A DNA stretch of 64,000 nt from Nostoc edaphicum CCNP1411 (GTDB taxonomy: Bacteria; Cyanobacteriota; Cyanobacteriia; Cyanobacteriales; Nostocaceae): contig NZ_CP054698.1 in assembly GCF_014023275.1 (NCBI RefSeq), positions 7,525,001-7,589,000 on the forward strand, given 5' to 3'. Under the pieces are notes generated by a model that made no database searches, was not told the origin of the DNA, and saw only the letters and a program-made list of their open reading frames with translations. Below are positions 1-9,364 of the stretch, piece by piece (within the stretch, counting starts at the first letter, position 1; every line of letters begins with the position of its first letter). The translations under genes were made by a program, and so were the position numbers.

Positions 1-1409
1 CTTTGAAAACCCGCCTTGCAGATTTAGGTTTCCAAGTGCTGGAAACACCACTGACAGAATTTCTCAAAGCTGGTGGTGCGGCTAAATGCTTAACTTTGCG
101 GGTAACAGAACCAGTTAGAGATGAAATTCATGCCAATGTCTCGGTAGAAAGCCGCGTCATTCGCATGGAAGGACACTTACTCGACGCTGGCTTAATTAAC
201 CGCGCCTTGGATTTGATTATAGATGCCGGGGGAAGTTTCCAAGTCCTGAATTTCAACTTGGGAGAACAACGGCAAAGTACTTCAGCCGCAGAGGTGAGGG
301 TATCAGCACCATCTCATGAGGTGATGGAAGAAATCATCTCCCTATTGATTGATTTGGGTGCAGTAGATTTACCCCATGATGAGCGAGATGCCATCCTGGA
401 GCCTGTGATCCAAAATGGTGTTGCGCCCGATGATTTCTACGTAAGTACAATTTATCCTACCGAAGTCCGAATAAAGGGTCAGTGGGTGAAGGTAGAAAAT
501 CAGCGGATGGATGGCGCGATCGCAATTACTCAAACTCCTTCTGGCTTAGTTGCTCGGTGTAAAATCCTCCGCGATTTAGAAGTTGGCGAACAAGTAATTG
601 TAGATGTATTAGGCATCCGCACCATCCGCAAAACTGAATCACGCGAACAACGCAGCACTCAAGAATTCAGCTTTATGTCGGCGGGTGTTTCCAGCGAACG
701 GCGTGTGGAATTAGTCGTTGAGCAAGTAGCTTGGGAATTGCGTAAAATCCGTGATGCTGGCGGTAAAGTAGTTGTCACGGCTGGCCCCGTGGTGATTCAC
801 ACTGGTGGCGGTGAACATCTGGCGCAACTGGTTCGAGAAGGATATGTACAGGCGTTGCTTGGTGGAAATGCGATCGCAGTTCACGACATCGAGCAAAATA
901 TCATGGGCACTTCCTTGGGTGTAGACATGAAGCGGGGTGTCGCCGTTCGTGGTGGACACCGCCATCACCTCAAGGTAATTAATAGCATCCGCCGTTATGG
1001 CAGCATTCCTAAAGCTGTGGAGGCGGGGGCAATTAAAAGTGGCGTGATGTATGAATGTGTCCACAATAATGTACCTTTTGTGCTTGCGGGATCGATTCGG
1101 GATGACGGGCCTTTGCCTGATACCGTAATGGATTTGATTAAAGCACAGGAAGAATATGCCAAACACCTAGAAGGCGCAGAGATGATTTTGATGCTGTCAT
1201 CAATGCTGCACTCCATTGGCGTGGGGAATATGACTCCGGCTGGTGTGAAAATGGTGTGTGTCGATATTAATCCAGCTGTGGTAACTAAGTTAAGCGATCG
1301 CGGTTCTGTAGAATCGGTAGGTGTAGTAACAGATGTAGGATTGTTCCTCAGTCTGTTGATTCAGCAGTTGGATAAGTTGACAAGTCCGTATGTAAATAAG
1401 GTAGGTTAA
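1..1409 (+). CDS. agrE: AgrE/ArgZ arginine-guanidine-removing enzyme, 3' part (5' end outside window)
   Basis: This is the C-terminal two thirds of the cyanobacterial bifunctional enzyme that hydrolyses arginine to ornithine, CO2 and ammonia (N-terminal amidinohydrolase domain) and converts ornithine to proline (C-terminal ornithine cyclodeaminase-like LOR/SDH domain). It works in cyanophycin/arginine nitrogen recycling. The reading frame is open from base 3 and no start is visible. The first visible residues contain GGAAKCLTLRV; the Cys (29th visible residue) matches the catalytic Cys near the end of the amidinohydrolase domain, so roughly 230 residues are missing. The LOR/SDH domain follows, with a glycine-rich segment around visible residues 285-325 (GGNAIAVHD, GTSLGVDMKRG). 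It is followed after 34 bp by a DUF2085 gene on the same strand. The assignment is by family recognition and is strong. Confidence 0.9.
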   Translation, partial: LKTRLADLGFQVLETPLTEFLKAGGAAKCLTLRVTEPVRDEIHANVSVESRVIRMEGHLLDAGLINRALDLIIDAGGSFQVLNFNLGEQRQSTSAAEVRVSAPSHEVMEEIISLLIDLGAVDLPHDERDAILEPVIQNGVAPDDFYVSTIYPTEVRIKGQWVKVENQRMDGAIAITQTPSGLVARCKILRDLEVGEQVIVDVLGIRTIRKTESREQRSTQEFSFMSAGVSSERRVELVVEQVAWELRKIRDAGGKVVVTAGPVVIHTGGGEHLAQLVREGYVQALLGGNAIAVHDIEQNIMGTSLGVDMKRGVAVRGGHRHHLKVINSIRRYGSIPKAVEAGAIKSGVMYECVHNNVPFVLAGSIRDDGPLPDTVMDLIKAQEEYAKHLEGAEMILMLSSMLHSIGVGNMTPAGVKMVCVDINPAVVTKLSDRGSVESVGVVTDVGLFLSLLIQQLDKLTSPYVNKVG

Positions 1410-1443
1410 GAAAACGTAGACGCAAAGACGCAGACAAAGGGAA

Positions 1444-1968
1444 ATGACAAGAGTAGCTTTCAGTGAAGAGTTGCAGATTAATGGGATCAGTTTGATAGCT
1501 GATTTCTTGTTGGTAGGAATGGTTTTTGGCCCGCCTATCGCTCCCTTTTTGGCTGCGTCTGGAGTGTCTTTGCTTCCTGGGATTGCGGACATCATTTATT
1601 TCATGGGTAATCATGTGTGTCCGCAACCAGAGATGGGGTTAGATTTAGCACCACCGTTTATTATGGCTGTGTGTATGCGCTGTTACGGCACTGTCACAGG
1701 TTTGCTAATTACTCGTCTGCTGTATGGGCTAACTGGTGGTAAAGGATTTTACTGGTTAAGTCAGTATGGTTGGAGTGGTGCTGCTTTAGCCAGTGTGCTG
1801 ATGATGGCTTATCCTTTGGAATTAGCAGCACAAGTTTTTGGTTTGTGGAATTTTAATAACTATCTGGTTACGCCTTTTGGGTTGATTACAGGTTTGGCGT
1901 GGGGATTGTTTACCATGCCGATTTTGCACAGGTGGCAGGGTGCTAAAACTAGTTTGAACAAATTGTAG
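1444..1968 (+). CDS. DUF2085 family membrane protein
   Basis: A 174-residue predicted membrane protein with about four hydrophobic segments (roughly residues 17-45, 70-95, 105-125 and 137-158). The motifs HVCPQPE (about residue 57) and VCMRCYG (about residue 77) are the Cys-containing signature of DUF2085, a family of unknown function common in cyanobacteria. The start ATG has an upstream purine-rich AAAGGGA at 1436-1442. The gene lies 34 bp after agrE and may be cotranscribed with it, though nothing else ties it to arginine metabolism. Confidence 0.75.
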   Translation: MTRVAFSEELQINGISLIADFLLVGMVFGPPIAPFLAASGVSLLPGIADIIYFMGNHVCPQPEMGLDLAPPFIMAVCMRCYGTVTGLLITRLLYGLTGGKGFYWLSQYGWSGAALASVLMMAYPLELAAQVFGLWNFNNYLVTPFGLITGLAWGLFTMPILHRWQGAKTSLNKL

Positions 1969-1978
1969 GTTTTATAAG

Positions 1979-2178
1979 AAGAATTCAGAACTCAGGAGTC
2001 AGAATTCAGTATGAATTCTGTACGACTGGGTGACGAATATTGGTTAAAACCGTACTTCGTCCCGCTGCGCTAACGCCCCTAGTGGGCGAAAAAAATTAAA
2101 ATATTCTCGTCTTAAAACTCTATCCCTTTATGGGTAGAGTATTCTGAATTCTGAATTCTGTATTCTGACTCCTGTTTT
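1979..2178. repeat. foldback repeat built of GAATTCAG/ACTCCTG-type short repeats
   Basis: Both arms are made of short repeats (gaattcagaactcaggagtc on the left, gaattctgtattctgactcc on the right) that are reverse complements of each other. They flank a core rich in small palindromes (cgctgcgctaacgcc). The same architecture recurs at 17331-17490 and 53915-53974, so this is a dispersed family. No coding potential was seen between 1969 and 2301. Confidence 0.6.
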
Positions 2179-2301
2179 ATATGTTGCAATTGCGTGAGCA
2201 CCCTTAAATTTACCTCTTAACTAGTGCTTTTTTACTCCAATTTGGTAGATAATAGAACTCAGTATGAGCAAAAATAGAGAACTCATATTTCAGGAGCTTT
2301 A

Positions 2302-2862
2302 ATGACTAGACGTATTACCAGTGCTGTAAATTCACTAGTGGCAAACTTCTCGCGACGAAATGCACTTCTGTGGCTTGGAGGTAGCGGAGTAACTACCGCC
2401 TTGATGGTGGCAACACAAAATGAAGTGAGCGCCAAAGACAAAGACAAGCAAGAGTTGAAATTGGTGAACCCACCAACCTTATATAATCCAACCCAAAATG
2501 GTTATAGTCATATAGCTATTACACCAGCAAGGGCGAGAACCGTCTATATTTCTGGTCAATTTGGTTCGGATTTACAAGGTAATCTTGTCTCCGCTGACTT
2601 TGAAAAGCAGTTAATACAGGCTTTTAAAAACCTCCGTTATGCCTTAGCAGCGGTTGGTGCACAGCCACAAGATGTAGCAAAGACTACCGTTCTTATAGTG
2701 GATTACAACCAAAATAAATTGATCCCGTTAGGACGTGAAATTGGGAATTTTTGGGGGAATAAACCACCAGCAAACACTCTTATTCCCGTTCCTAGACTTG
2801 CACTTGACGGTATGTTGTTTGAAATTGATGCTTATGCGGTAATTCCAGAAAAGCGTGATTGA
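2302..2862 (+). CDS. Tat-exported RidA-like (YjgF/YER057c/UK114) protein
   Basis: A 186-residue protein. The N-terminus carries a twin-arginine signal (FSRRNALLWLGG, residues 17-28) with a hydrophobic core and a likely cleavage after VSA near residue 44, so the protein is probably periplasmic or lumenal. The rest (about residues 55-183) is a RidA fold: VYISGQFG, the Gly/Asn-rich sheet and FEIDAYAVI at the end. In enamine/imine-deaminating RidA proteins the conserved Arg sits in a PPARS motif; here the matching stretch is PPANT, so the Arg appears to be Asn, while the Glu of FEIDA is kept. A classical 2-aminoacrylate deaminase role is therefore doubtful. SD-like AGGAG lies at 2292-2296. It is likely a monocistronic gene with a hairpin downstream. 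Confidence 0.8.
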   Translation: MTRRITSAVNSLVANFSRRNALLWLGGSGVTTALMVATQNEVSAKDKDKQELKLVNPPTLYNPTQNGYSHIAITPARARTVYISGQFGSDLQGNLVSADFEKQLIQAFKNLRYALAAVGAQPQDVAKTTVLIVDYNQNKLIPLGREIGNFWGNKPPANTLIPVPRLALDGMLFEIDAYAVIPEKRD

Positions 2863-2988
2863 AAAAGAGGCAATGGAGCAAGGAGCCTCTCCATTAAACC
2901 AATTCGCAATTCGCAATAAATAATTGATGGGTAAATCCCCTGTAGAGACGGCGATTTATAGCGTCTCTCTAACTTGGCTCTTTAAAAG

Positions 2989-3031
2989 TTAAAGGGAAAG
3001 AGCGAAAGGTTTTTAATCCCTTTCCCTTTAA
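2989..3031 (+). terminator. perfect 12-bp stem, possible transcription terminator
   Basis: TTAAAGGGAAAG at 2989-3000 is the exact reverse complement of CTTTCCCTTTAA at 3020-3031, with a 19-nt loop. It lies about 130 bp downstream of the RidA-like gene and is followed by a pyrimidine-rich tract, but it lacks a clean U-run. Confidence 0.4.
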
Positions 3032-3102
3032 TCTTTCTCCAGCCCTAATAAGGGCATTTTTGGCTTGAAAAATTATTAGATTATAGCAATTTGCGAAAAT
3101 AA

Positions 3103-3203
3103 TGTGACAGATGCGTAGGTTGGGTTAAACGTAGTGAAATCCAACAAAATTAAGGTTTTTAACGTTGGATTTAGTTCTTAAATCCAACCTACATCTGTCG
3201 TAA
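3103..3203. repeat. REP-like inverted repeat in a 620-bp intergenic region
   Basis: The left end gtgacagatgcgtaggttgg pairs with the right end ccaacctacatctgtcgtaa, giving a fold-back of about 100 bp with a shorter nested pair (gttggg.../...gttggattt). Part of the left end (taatgtgacagat) recurs near 13991. The remainder of 2863-3481 contains a small gtagagacggcgattta palindrome at 2942-2968 and the kinase gene leader, and no gene. Confidence 0.55.
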
Positions 3204-3481
3204 TCATTTTTTAAAAAAGTACTACATTTTGCAGTTTCCTACTGAAAACCTCGACACTTTTGTGTGGGGTATTTTATGTCTGCATTTGATGCCTTAAAAA
3301 TTTTTCTCCACTGCTGGACTTTAGAAATAATGTCTGCCTAAATTTGCTTGTCATCAATTTTTATCAAGAGCCTGGGAATTTTAAATCTAAAATTAACTCA
3401 CAGTAATATTTACCAATAAACATTAAATTACCCTTACTAATTTGGGAACAATAAGTTTATAAATCACTAGGATTTAGCAAT

Positions 3482-6400
3482 ATGTTCAGCACTCATGTTA
3501 GTATTTCCGGATATCAAGTTATTGAAGAAATCTACAATGGTTCGAGAACTATAGTTTATCGGGGGTATCGAGAAACTGACTCATTACCTGTAGTGATCAA
3601 ACTGTTGAAAAATCCATATCCCTCCTTCAATGAACTGGTGCAGTTTCGCAATCAATACACCATTGCCAAAAATCTCAACTCATCCCTGATCATCCAAACC
3701 TATAGCCTGGAGGTGTATCAAAATGGCTATGCGTTGGTGATGGAAGATTTTGGCGGCATTTCTCTCAAAGATTATTTTACTCGTGAACATACGCGAGATA
3801 TCAGGTTTTTACAAGAGTTTTTGCAAATAGCGATCGCACTGTGTAACGCCTTAGAGATACTTTATAGTCAGCGCATTATTCATAAAGACATCAAACCGAG
3901 CAACATCTTAATTAATCCTGATTCCAAACAAGTTAAATTAATCGACTTTAGTATTGCCTCTCTATTACCAAGAGAAACGCAAACGCTAATCAGCCCCAAT
4001 GTGTTAGAAGGAACACTAGCTTATATTTCTCCAGAACAAACAGGGAGAATGAATCGGGGGATTGACTACCGGACTGATTTTTATTCACTTGGTGTAACTT
4101 TCTACGAGTTACTCACAGGAAAGTTACCTTTTCAATCAAATGAAGCAATGGAGTTGGTGCATTCCCATATTGCTAAAATAGCACCCTTAATATATAAAAT
4201 TAACTCACAAATACCACCTGTAATTTCAGATATCGTCAGCAAATTAATGGCAAAAAATGCTGAAGATCGCTATCAGAGTATATTCGGATTGAAGTATGAT
4301 TTAGACATTAGTTTGTCTCAACTAAAGACAACAGGACAAATTGAAAGTTTCCCCATTGCACAACGGGATATGTGCGATAGATTTATTATCCCTGATAAAC
4401 TCTATGGTCGAAAATTAGAAGTAGAAACCTTACTACAAGCATTTGAAAATGTCAGTCTAGGGGCAACAGAAATAACACTGGTAGTTGGATTTTCAGGGAT
4501 TGGTAAAACTGCGGTTGTTAACGAAATCCATAAACCTATTGTTCGTCAACGCGGTTATTTTATCAAAGGTAAATTTGACCAATTTAATAAAAATATTCCT
4601 TTTTCCGCATTTGTCCAAGCTTTCCGCAATTTTATGGAGCAGCTATTAGCAGAAAGCAGTATTCAACTACAAGAATGGAAGAATAAAATTGTTCAAGCAT
4701 TAGGTGAAGACGGACAGGTAATTATTGAAGTCATTCCTGAATTAGAAAGAATTATTGGCAGACAACCACCTGCACCAGAATTATCAGGTAACGCAGCACA
4801 AAACCGATTTAATTTATTATTTCAAAAATTTCTCCAAGTATTTACAACTAAAGAACATCCCTTAGTCATATTCTTAGATGACTTGCAGTGGGTAGATTCG
4901 GCTTCATTGAAACTGATGCAATTATTAATGAATGAAGCTAATCAGGGATATTTATTGTTAATTGGTGCGTATCGAGACAATGAAGTATTTCCCGCACATC
5001 CGTTGATGGTGATGTTGGATAAAATTCACAAAACAGGTGTAACTGTCAATAGGTTAATCCTGAAGCCGCTTAACCAATTACAATTAAATCAACTTGTAGC
5101 TGATACGTTAAATTGTGCAGAAAGTGTGGCGTTATCTCTTTCACAATTGATTTATCGTAAAGCTCAAGGTAATCCATTTTTCGCAACTCAGCTTCTCAAA
5201 TCATTATATCAAGATAAACTGATTCAATTTAATTTCGTAGAGGGATGTTGGCAATGTGACATTTCCCAAATAAATCAACAAACTCTCGCAGATGATGTTG
5301 TTGAGTTTATGGTATTTCAATTACGAAGACTACCAGAATCAACTCAACAACAATTGAAGCTAGCTGCTTGTATTGGAAATCAGTTTGATTTAAAAACATT
5401 AGCGATTGTTTCTAAACAATCGGAGGTAGAAACCGCAGATTGCTTGTGGAAGGCTTTGCAAGAAGGGTTGATTTTGCCGCAAAGTGAGGTTTATAAGTTT
5501 TTTGTTGGTTCAGAAAATCAAGCAGCTACTCAAGAACATTCTGAGATGGTTGTATATAAATTTTTACACGATCGCGTCCAGCAAGCTGCATATTCACTCA
5601 TTCCAGAAGCCGAAAAACAGTCAACACACCTGCAAATTGGGCGATTGTTGTTGCAAAATACACCTCCAGAGCAACAAGAGGCAGGAATTTTTGCGATCGC
5701 TAACCAATTCAATTACGGACTAGATTTATTAGAGGAACCTGGTGAACGAGAACACCTAGCCCGGTTAAATCTGATAGCTGGTTGTAAAGCCAAGAATTCC
5801 ACTGCTTATGCGACAGCAGTTGATTATTTAAAAGTGGCGATGCTTCTATTACCGATAAATGTTTGGCAAAGTAGCTACGATTTAGCCCTTGCTGTTTACG
5901 AATCTGCGGCTGAAGCAGAATATCTCAATACAAACTTTGAGTCATCAAAATCATTAGTAGAGATTATCCTCAAAAACGCTAAATCTCCGTTAGAAAAAGT
6001 TCGTACCTATGAGATTCAAATCCAATCTTATACAGCACAAAATAAATTCGTTGAAGCAATAGCTACAGGTAGAGAAGCACTCCAATTACTAGATTTGACG
6101 TTACCTGAAGAAGGTAATCCTCAAATGATTTTTGATGAACATCACCAGTTGCAACAAATGTTGCTTCATCAATCAATTGCAGCATTGGCAGATTTGCCAG
6201 AAATAACCGATCCCCAAAAATTAGTTGCACTCCGCATTTTATCAGGTTTGTTTGCCCCGGTTTATATAGCCAAACCGATGTTATTGCCGCTCAAGATTTT
6301 TACAATGATCCGAATTTGCATCCAGTGTGGCAACTCACCACAGGCAGCTGTTGCTTACAGTCTCTACGGATTATTTTTGTGCAGTATTGGTGCAATTGAA

Positions 6401-8920
6401 GATGGTTATAACTTTGGAAAACTAGCAGTACAACTTTTAGATAAATTTCAAACCAAAGAGCTTAAAAGCAGAGTATATCTCACATTCAGCCTGTTTATTA
6501 AACATTGGAAAGATTCAATTAAATCCACATTAAGTTTATTTTTAGATGGATTGCAAAGTGGATTAGAAACCGGAAATTTAGAATATGTTGGCTATTGCGC
6601 CAATTGCTATTGTCAATTTCTCTTTTGGAGTGGAGAAAACCTAGAAAATGCTGTGTCGGAGGCGGATAAATATTGCGAACTAATGCAGCAGATTAAACAA
6701 GAGGTATCTCTCGTTTGGGGAAATATTTGGCGGCAGACAGTTCTAAATTTACAAGGAGAAGCGATCAATCCCTGTTGTTTAACTGGTAAGCATTTTCACG
6801 AAGTAGAAATGTTGCCAAATTTGATTGAAACTAACAATATCAATGGTATTTGTTATGTATTTTTGGCAAAAACGCTACTAGCTTATCTTTTTGGTGAATA
6901 CGAATCTGCTTGGGAATATTCCCAAAAATTTGAGCAGTATGAACAGGGAGCAGCAGGCTTATTAATTGTTCCTTTGCGGAATTTCTATCAATCTCTGAGC
7001 TTGTTAGCCCTTTGTTCTCAGGTAAATGAAGCGCAGAAACAGCTTTATCTCCAGAAAGTAGCCCAAAACCAGGCAAAAATGCAAGAATGGGCAGATCATG
7101 CGCCAGTCAATTATCAGCATAAGTACAATTTAATTTTAGCTGAACAAGCTCGTGTAACTGGCGATCGCTTACAAGCCGCAGATTATTATGAAATTGCTAT
7201 CCAAGAAGCGATCGCCAATGAATATGTTCAGGAAGTTGCGATCGCGAATGAACTTGCTGCCAAATTTTACCTAGAGTGGGGTAAAGAAAAAGCCGCAGAA
7301 GGATATCTGCAACAAGCATATTACAGTTATGCCCGTTGGGGAGCAAAAGCCAAAACTGATGACTTGGAAAAACGCTATCCCAAATTACTCAAATCCATTT
7401 TGCAACAGCAAGAATTCAACTTCAATCCCTTAGAAAGCATAGCCAGCATTTCCCGTACATCCACTTACGCTACCAGCAGTACTAATATTTCTGATGGTCT
7501 AGATTTAACCTGCATTCTCAAAGCCGCTCAAACCATCTCCAGTTGTATCGAATTAGACGTACTCATCAGCAGTCTCACTCGCATTATCCTAGAAAATTCT
7601 GGTGCAAAAACATCTGTATTAATTCTTCCTCAAGAAGATATTTGGCAAGTGCGGGCAATTACCTTTATCGATCAACAGTCAAATTCTCAGACTGATGTCA
7701 AAACCATTCTTGATTCACAACTACTAGATGCTTGCCAAGATATTCCTAGAAAACTGATCAATTACGTTAAGAATACCCAAGAAACTGTCATCATAGACAA
7801 TTGTAAAACAAGTATTCCTGGTGTAATTGGGGAATATATGCTCCTACATCAACCTCAAAGTGTTTTATGTACGCCCATTATTAACCAAGGTCATTTGGTG
7901 GGGATTCTCTATCTAGAAAATCAACTGAATCAAGGAGTATTTACTAGTAACCGTTTACAAGTGATTAATCTACTATCTTCTCAAGCAGCAATAGCCTTAG
8001 AAAATGCTCGACTTTATCAGCAAGCTGGGCAAGCTTTACAAGATTTGCAACAAGCTCAATTACAAATTGTGCAAAGTGAAAAGATGTCTGCATTAGGTAA
8101 CTTAGTTGCTGGAGTAGCTCATGAAATGAATAATCCTCTTGGTTTTATTGCTGCCAGTCTCCAACAAGCTAAACCAACATTGATTGATGTTACCAAACAC
8201 TTGAAACTATATCAACAAAGATTTCCTACCCCTGGAGATGAAATTCTTACCCATGCCGAAGAAATCGATTTAGAATATAGCTTAGAAGATTTGCCCAAGA
8301 TGATTGATTCGATGACGATAGCCTGTGACAGGCTCAAAAATATTAGCACCAGCTTACGTACTTTTTCTCGTGCCGATAGAGATTACAAAGTACCATTTAA
8401 CATCCATGAAGGCATTGATAGTACAATTCTAATTTTAAAACATCGTCTCAAAGCCAATGATAAGCGTCCGGCAATTGAAGTAGTTACTGAGTATGGTGAA
8501 TTCCCCCAAATCCAATGTTTTCCAGGACAATTGAATCAAGTATTTATGAACATTTTAGCAAATGCTATTGATGCATTGGATGAATCAAATATAGGTCGGA
8601 GTTTTGAGGAGATAACAGTTAATCCAAACCAAATTAAAATTAGCACTTCTTTAAAAGAAAACCAAGTTGAGGTGAAGATTGCTGATAATGGAAAAGGTAT
8701 GAATGAATCAGTTAGACAAAAAATATTTGACCACTTGTTTACTACTAAAAGCGTTGGTAAAGGAACGGGATTAGGATTAGCGATCGCTCGACAAATTATA
8801 GTGGAAAAACATGGTGGCTCAATCGAATGTAATTCTTCTACAGAGAACGGTACAGAATTTGTGATGTTAATTCCAGTTCGACATGAAGCGGTAAATGTTG
8901 ATACTTTTGCAAATTCCTGA
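3482..8920 (+). CDS. trifunctional Ser/Thr protein kinase - AAA ATPase - GAF - sensor histidine kinase (HstK type)
   Basis: A 1812-residue signalling protein. Domains in order: Hanks-type Ser/Thr kinase (residues about 10-270; K40 ATP lysine, HKDIKPSN 134-141 catalytic loop, DFS 155-157 in place of DFG); AAA-type ATPase (Walker A GFSGIGKT near 338, Walker B VIFLDDLQW near 463); a long helical TPR-like region (about 600-1330); GAF domain (about 1340-1515); histidine kinase with phospho-acceptor VAHEMNNP near 1545 and HATPase motifs (NILANAIDAL, DNGKGM, GTGLGLAIA) up to about 1800. No membrane segment is evident, so it is probably cytoplasmic. This architecture is a known multigene family in Nostoc/Anabaena (hstK relatives). 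No response regulator is adjacent and the signal is unknown. The start is the ATG after a 600-bp non-coding leader. Confidence 0.92.
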   Translation: MFSTHVSISGYQVIEEIYNGSRTIVYRGYRETDSLPVVIKLLKNPYPSFNELVQFRNQYTIAKNLNSSLIIQTYSLEVYQNGYALVMEDFGGISLKDYFTREHTRDIRFLQEFLQIAIALCNALEILYSQRIIHKDIKPSNILINPDSKQVKLIDFSIASLLPRETQTLISPNVLEGTLAYISPEQTGRMNRGIDYRTDFYSLGVTFYELLTGKLPFQSNEAMELVHSHIAKIAPLIYKINSQIPPVISDIVSKLMAKNAEDRYQSIFGLKYDLDISLSQLKTTGQIESFPIAQRDMCDRFIIPDKLYGRKLEVETLLQAFENVSLGATEITLVVGFSGIGKTAVVNEIHKPIVRQRGYFIKGKFDQFNKNIPFSAFVQAFRNFMEQLLAESSIQLQEWKNKIVQALGEDGQVIIEVIPELERIIGRQPPAPELSGNAAQNRFNLLFQKFLQVFTTKEHPLVIFLDDLQWVDSASLKLMQLLMNEANQGYLLLIGAYRDNEVFPAHPLMVMLDKIHKTGVTVNRLILKPLNQLQLNQLVADTLNCAESVALSLSQLIYRKAQGNPFFATQLLKSLYQDKLIQFNFVEGCWQCDISQINQQTLADDVVEFMVFQLRRLPESTQQQLKLAACIGNQFDLKTLAIVSKQSEVETADCLWKALQEGLILPQSEVYKFFVGSENQAATQEHSEMVVYKFLHDRVQQAAYSLIPEAEKQSTHLQIGRLLLQNTPPEQQEAGIFAIANQFNYGLDLLEEPGEREHLARLNLIAGCKAKNSTAYATAVDYLKVAMLLLPINVWQSSYDLALAVYESAAEAEYLNTNFESSKSLVEIILKNAKSPLEKVRTYEIQIQSYTAQNKFVEAIATGREALQLLDLTLPEEGNPQMIFDEHHQLQQMLLHQSIAALADLPEITDPQKLVALRILSGLFAPVYIAKPMLLPLKIFTMIRICIQCGNSPQAAVAYSLYGLFLCSIGAIEDGYNFGKLAVQLLDKFQTKELKSRVYLTFSLFIKHWKDSIKSTLSLFLDGLQSGLETGNLEYVGYCANCYCQFLFWSGENLENAVSEADKYCELMQQIKQEVSLVWGNIWRQTVLNLQGEAINPCCLTGKHFHEVEMLPNLIETNNINGICYVFLAKTLLAYLFGEYESAWEYSQKFEQYEQGAAGLLIVPLRNFYQSLSLLALCSQVNEAQKQLYLQKVAQNQAKMQEWADHAPVNYQHKYNLILAEQARVTGDRLQAADYYEIAIQEAIANEYVQEVAIANELAAKFYLEWGKEKAAEGYLQQAYYSYARWGAKAKTDDLEKRYPKLLKSILQQQEFNFNPLESIASISRTSTYATSSTNISDGLDLTCILKAAQTISSCIELDVLISSLTRIILENSGAKTSVLILPQEDIWQVRAITFIDQQSNSQTDVKTILDSQLLDACQDIPRKLINYVKNTQETVIIDNCKTSIPGVIGEYMLLHQPQSVLCTPIINQGHLVGILYLENQLNQGVFTSNRLQVINLLSSQAAIALENARLYQQAGQALQDLQQAQLQIVQSEKMSALGNLVAGVAHEMNNPLGFIAASLQQAKPTLIDVTKHLKLYQQRFPTPGDEILTHAEEIDLEYSLEDLPKMIDSMTIACDRLKNISTSLRTFSRADRDYKVPFNIHEGIDSTILILKHRLKANDKRPAIEVVTEYGEFPQIQCFPGQLNQVFMNILANAIDALDESNIGRSFEEITVNPNQIKISTSLKENQVEVKIADNGKGMNESVRQKIFDHLFTTKSVGKGTGLGLAIARQIIVEKHGGSIECNSSTENGTEFVMLIPVRHEAVNVDTFANS

Positions 8921-9364
8921 TCTGCTATTGAAAGCACTCTTGATTCCCAAGTTTCCACCCAGAGGTTATTTGAAAAGTGTTTCGCTATGACTTTAGGCAC
9001 TTTTCGATCTCCCCTAACTCCCCTTAAAAAGTACTACGGTGGCTGTATACACAAGTCATAAAATAGTTTACTCACTTAGTTTTTCGCGTCAGTTTTACCC
9101 CACCCTAACCCTCCCCTTGCAAAGGGGAGGGAACTAGTACCGCAAGGCGGAATTAAAAATTAAAAATTAAAAATGAAGACAGTGTAAGGGTTTTGTTGAT
9201 TGGGAATGGGTGGTTTATTTCCGTCGTGCTGTACTAGATTTCTTTTTTCCCCCAATGCATCGGTGGGATTAAAAGGGGTAATTCAAAGTCTCTCTCCTTT
9301 TAGGAGAGAGATTTAGAGAGAGGTTTTCCAGATGCCGTGAAAAGTCAGGACTAAAATACCACTT
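8921..9364. other. intergenic region filled with dispersed repeats
   Basis: No gene was seen. Bases 8960-9053 match, inverted, the segment at about 37731-37820 (shared landmarks tttgaaaagtgtttcgct and ggcacttttcgatct / agatccc). Bases 9270-9345 match, inverted, 49661-49735 (aattcaaagtctctctcc, gccgtgaaaagtcag). A short ccctccccttgcaaaggggaggg palindrome lies near 9110-9131. Confidence 0.6.

Noticed and set aside
711..1166. Minus-strand frames inside agrE
   Set aside because: Shadow frames with no start signal or homology; the plus-strand frame is clearly the gene.
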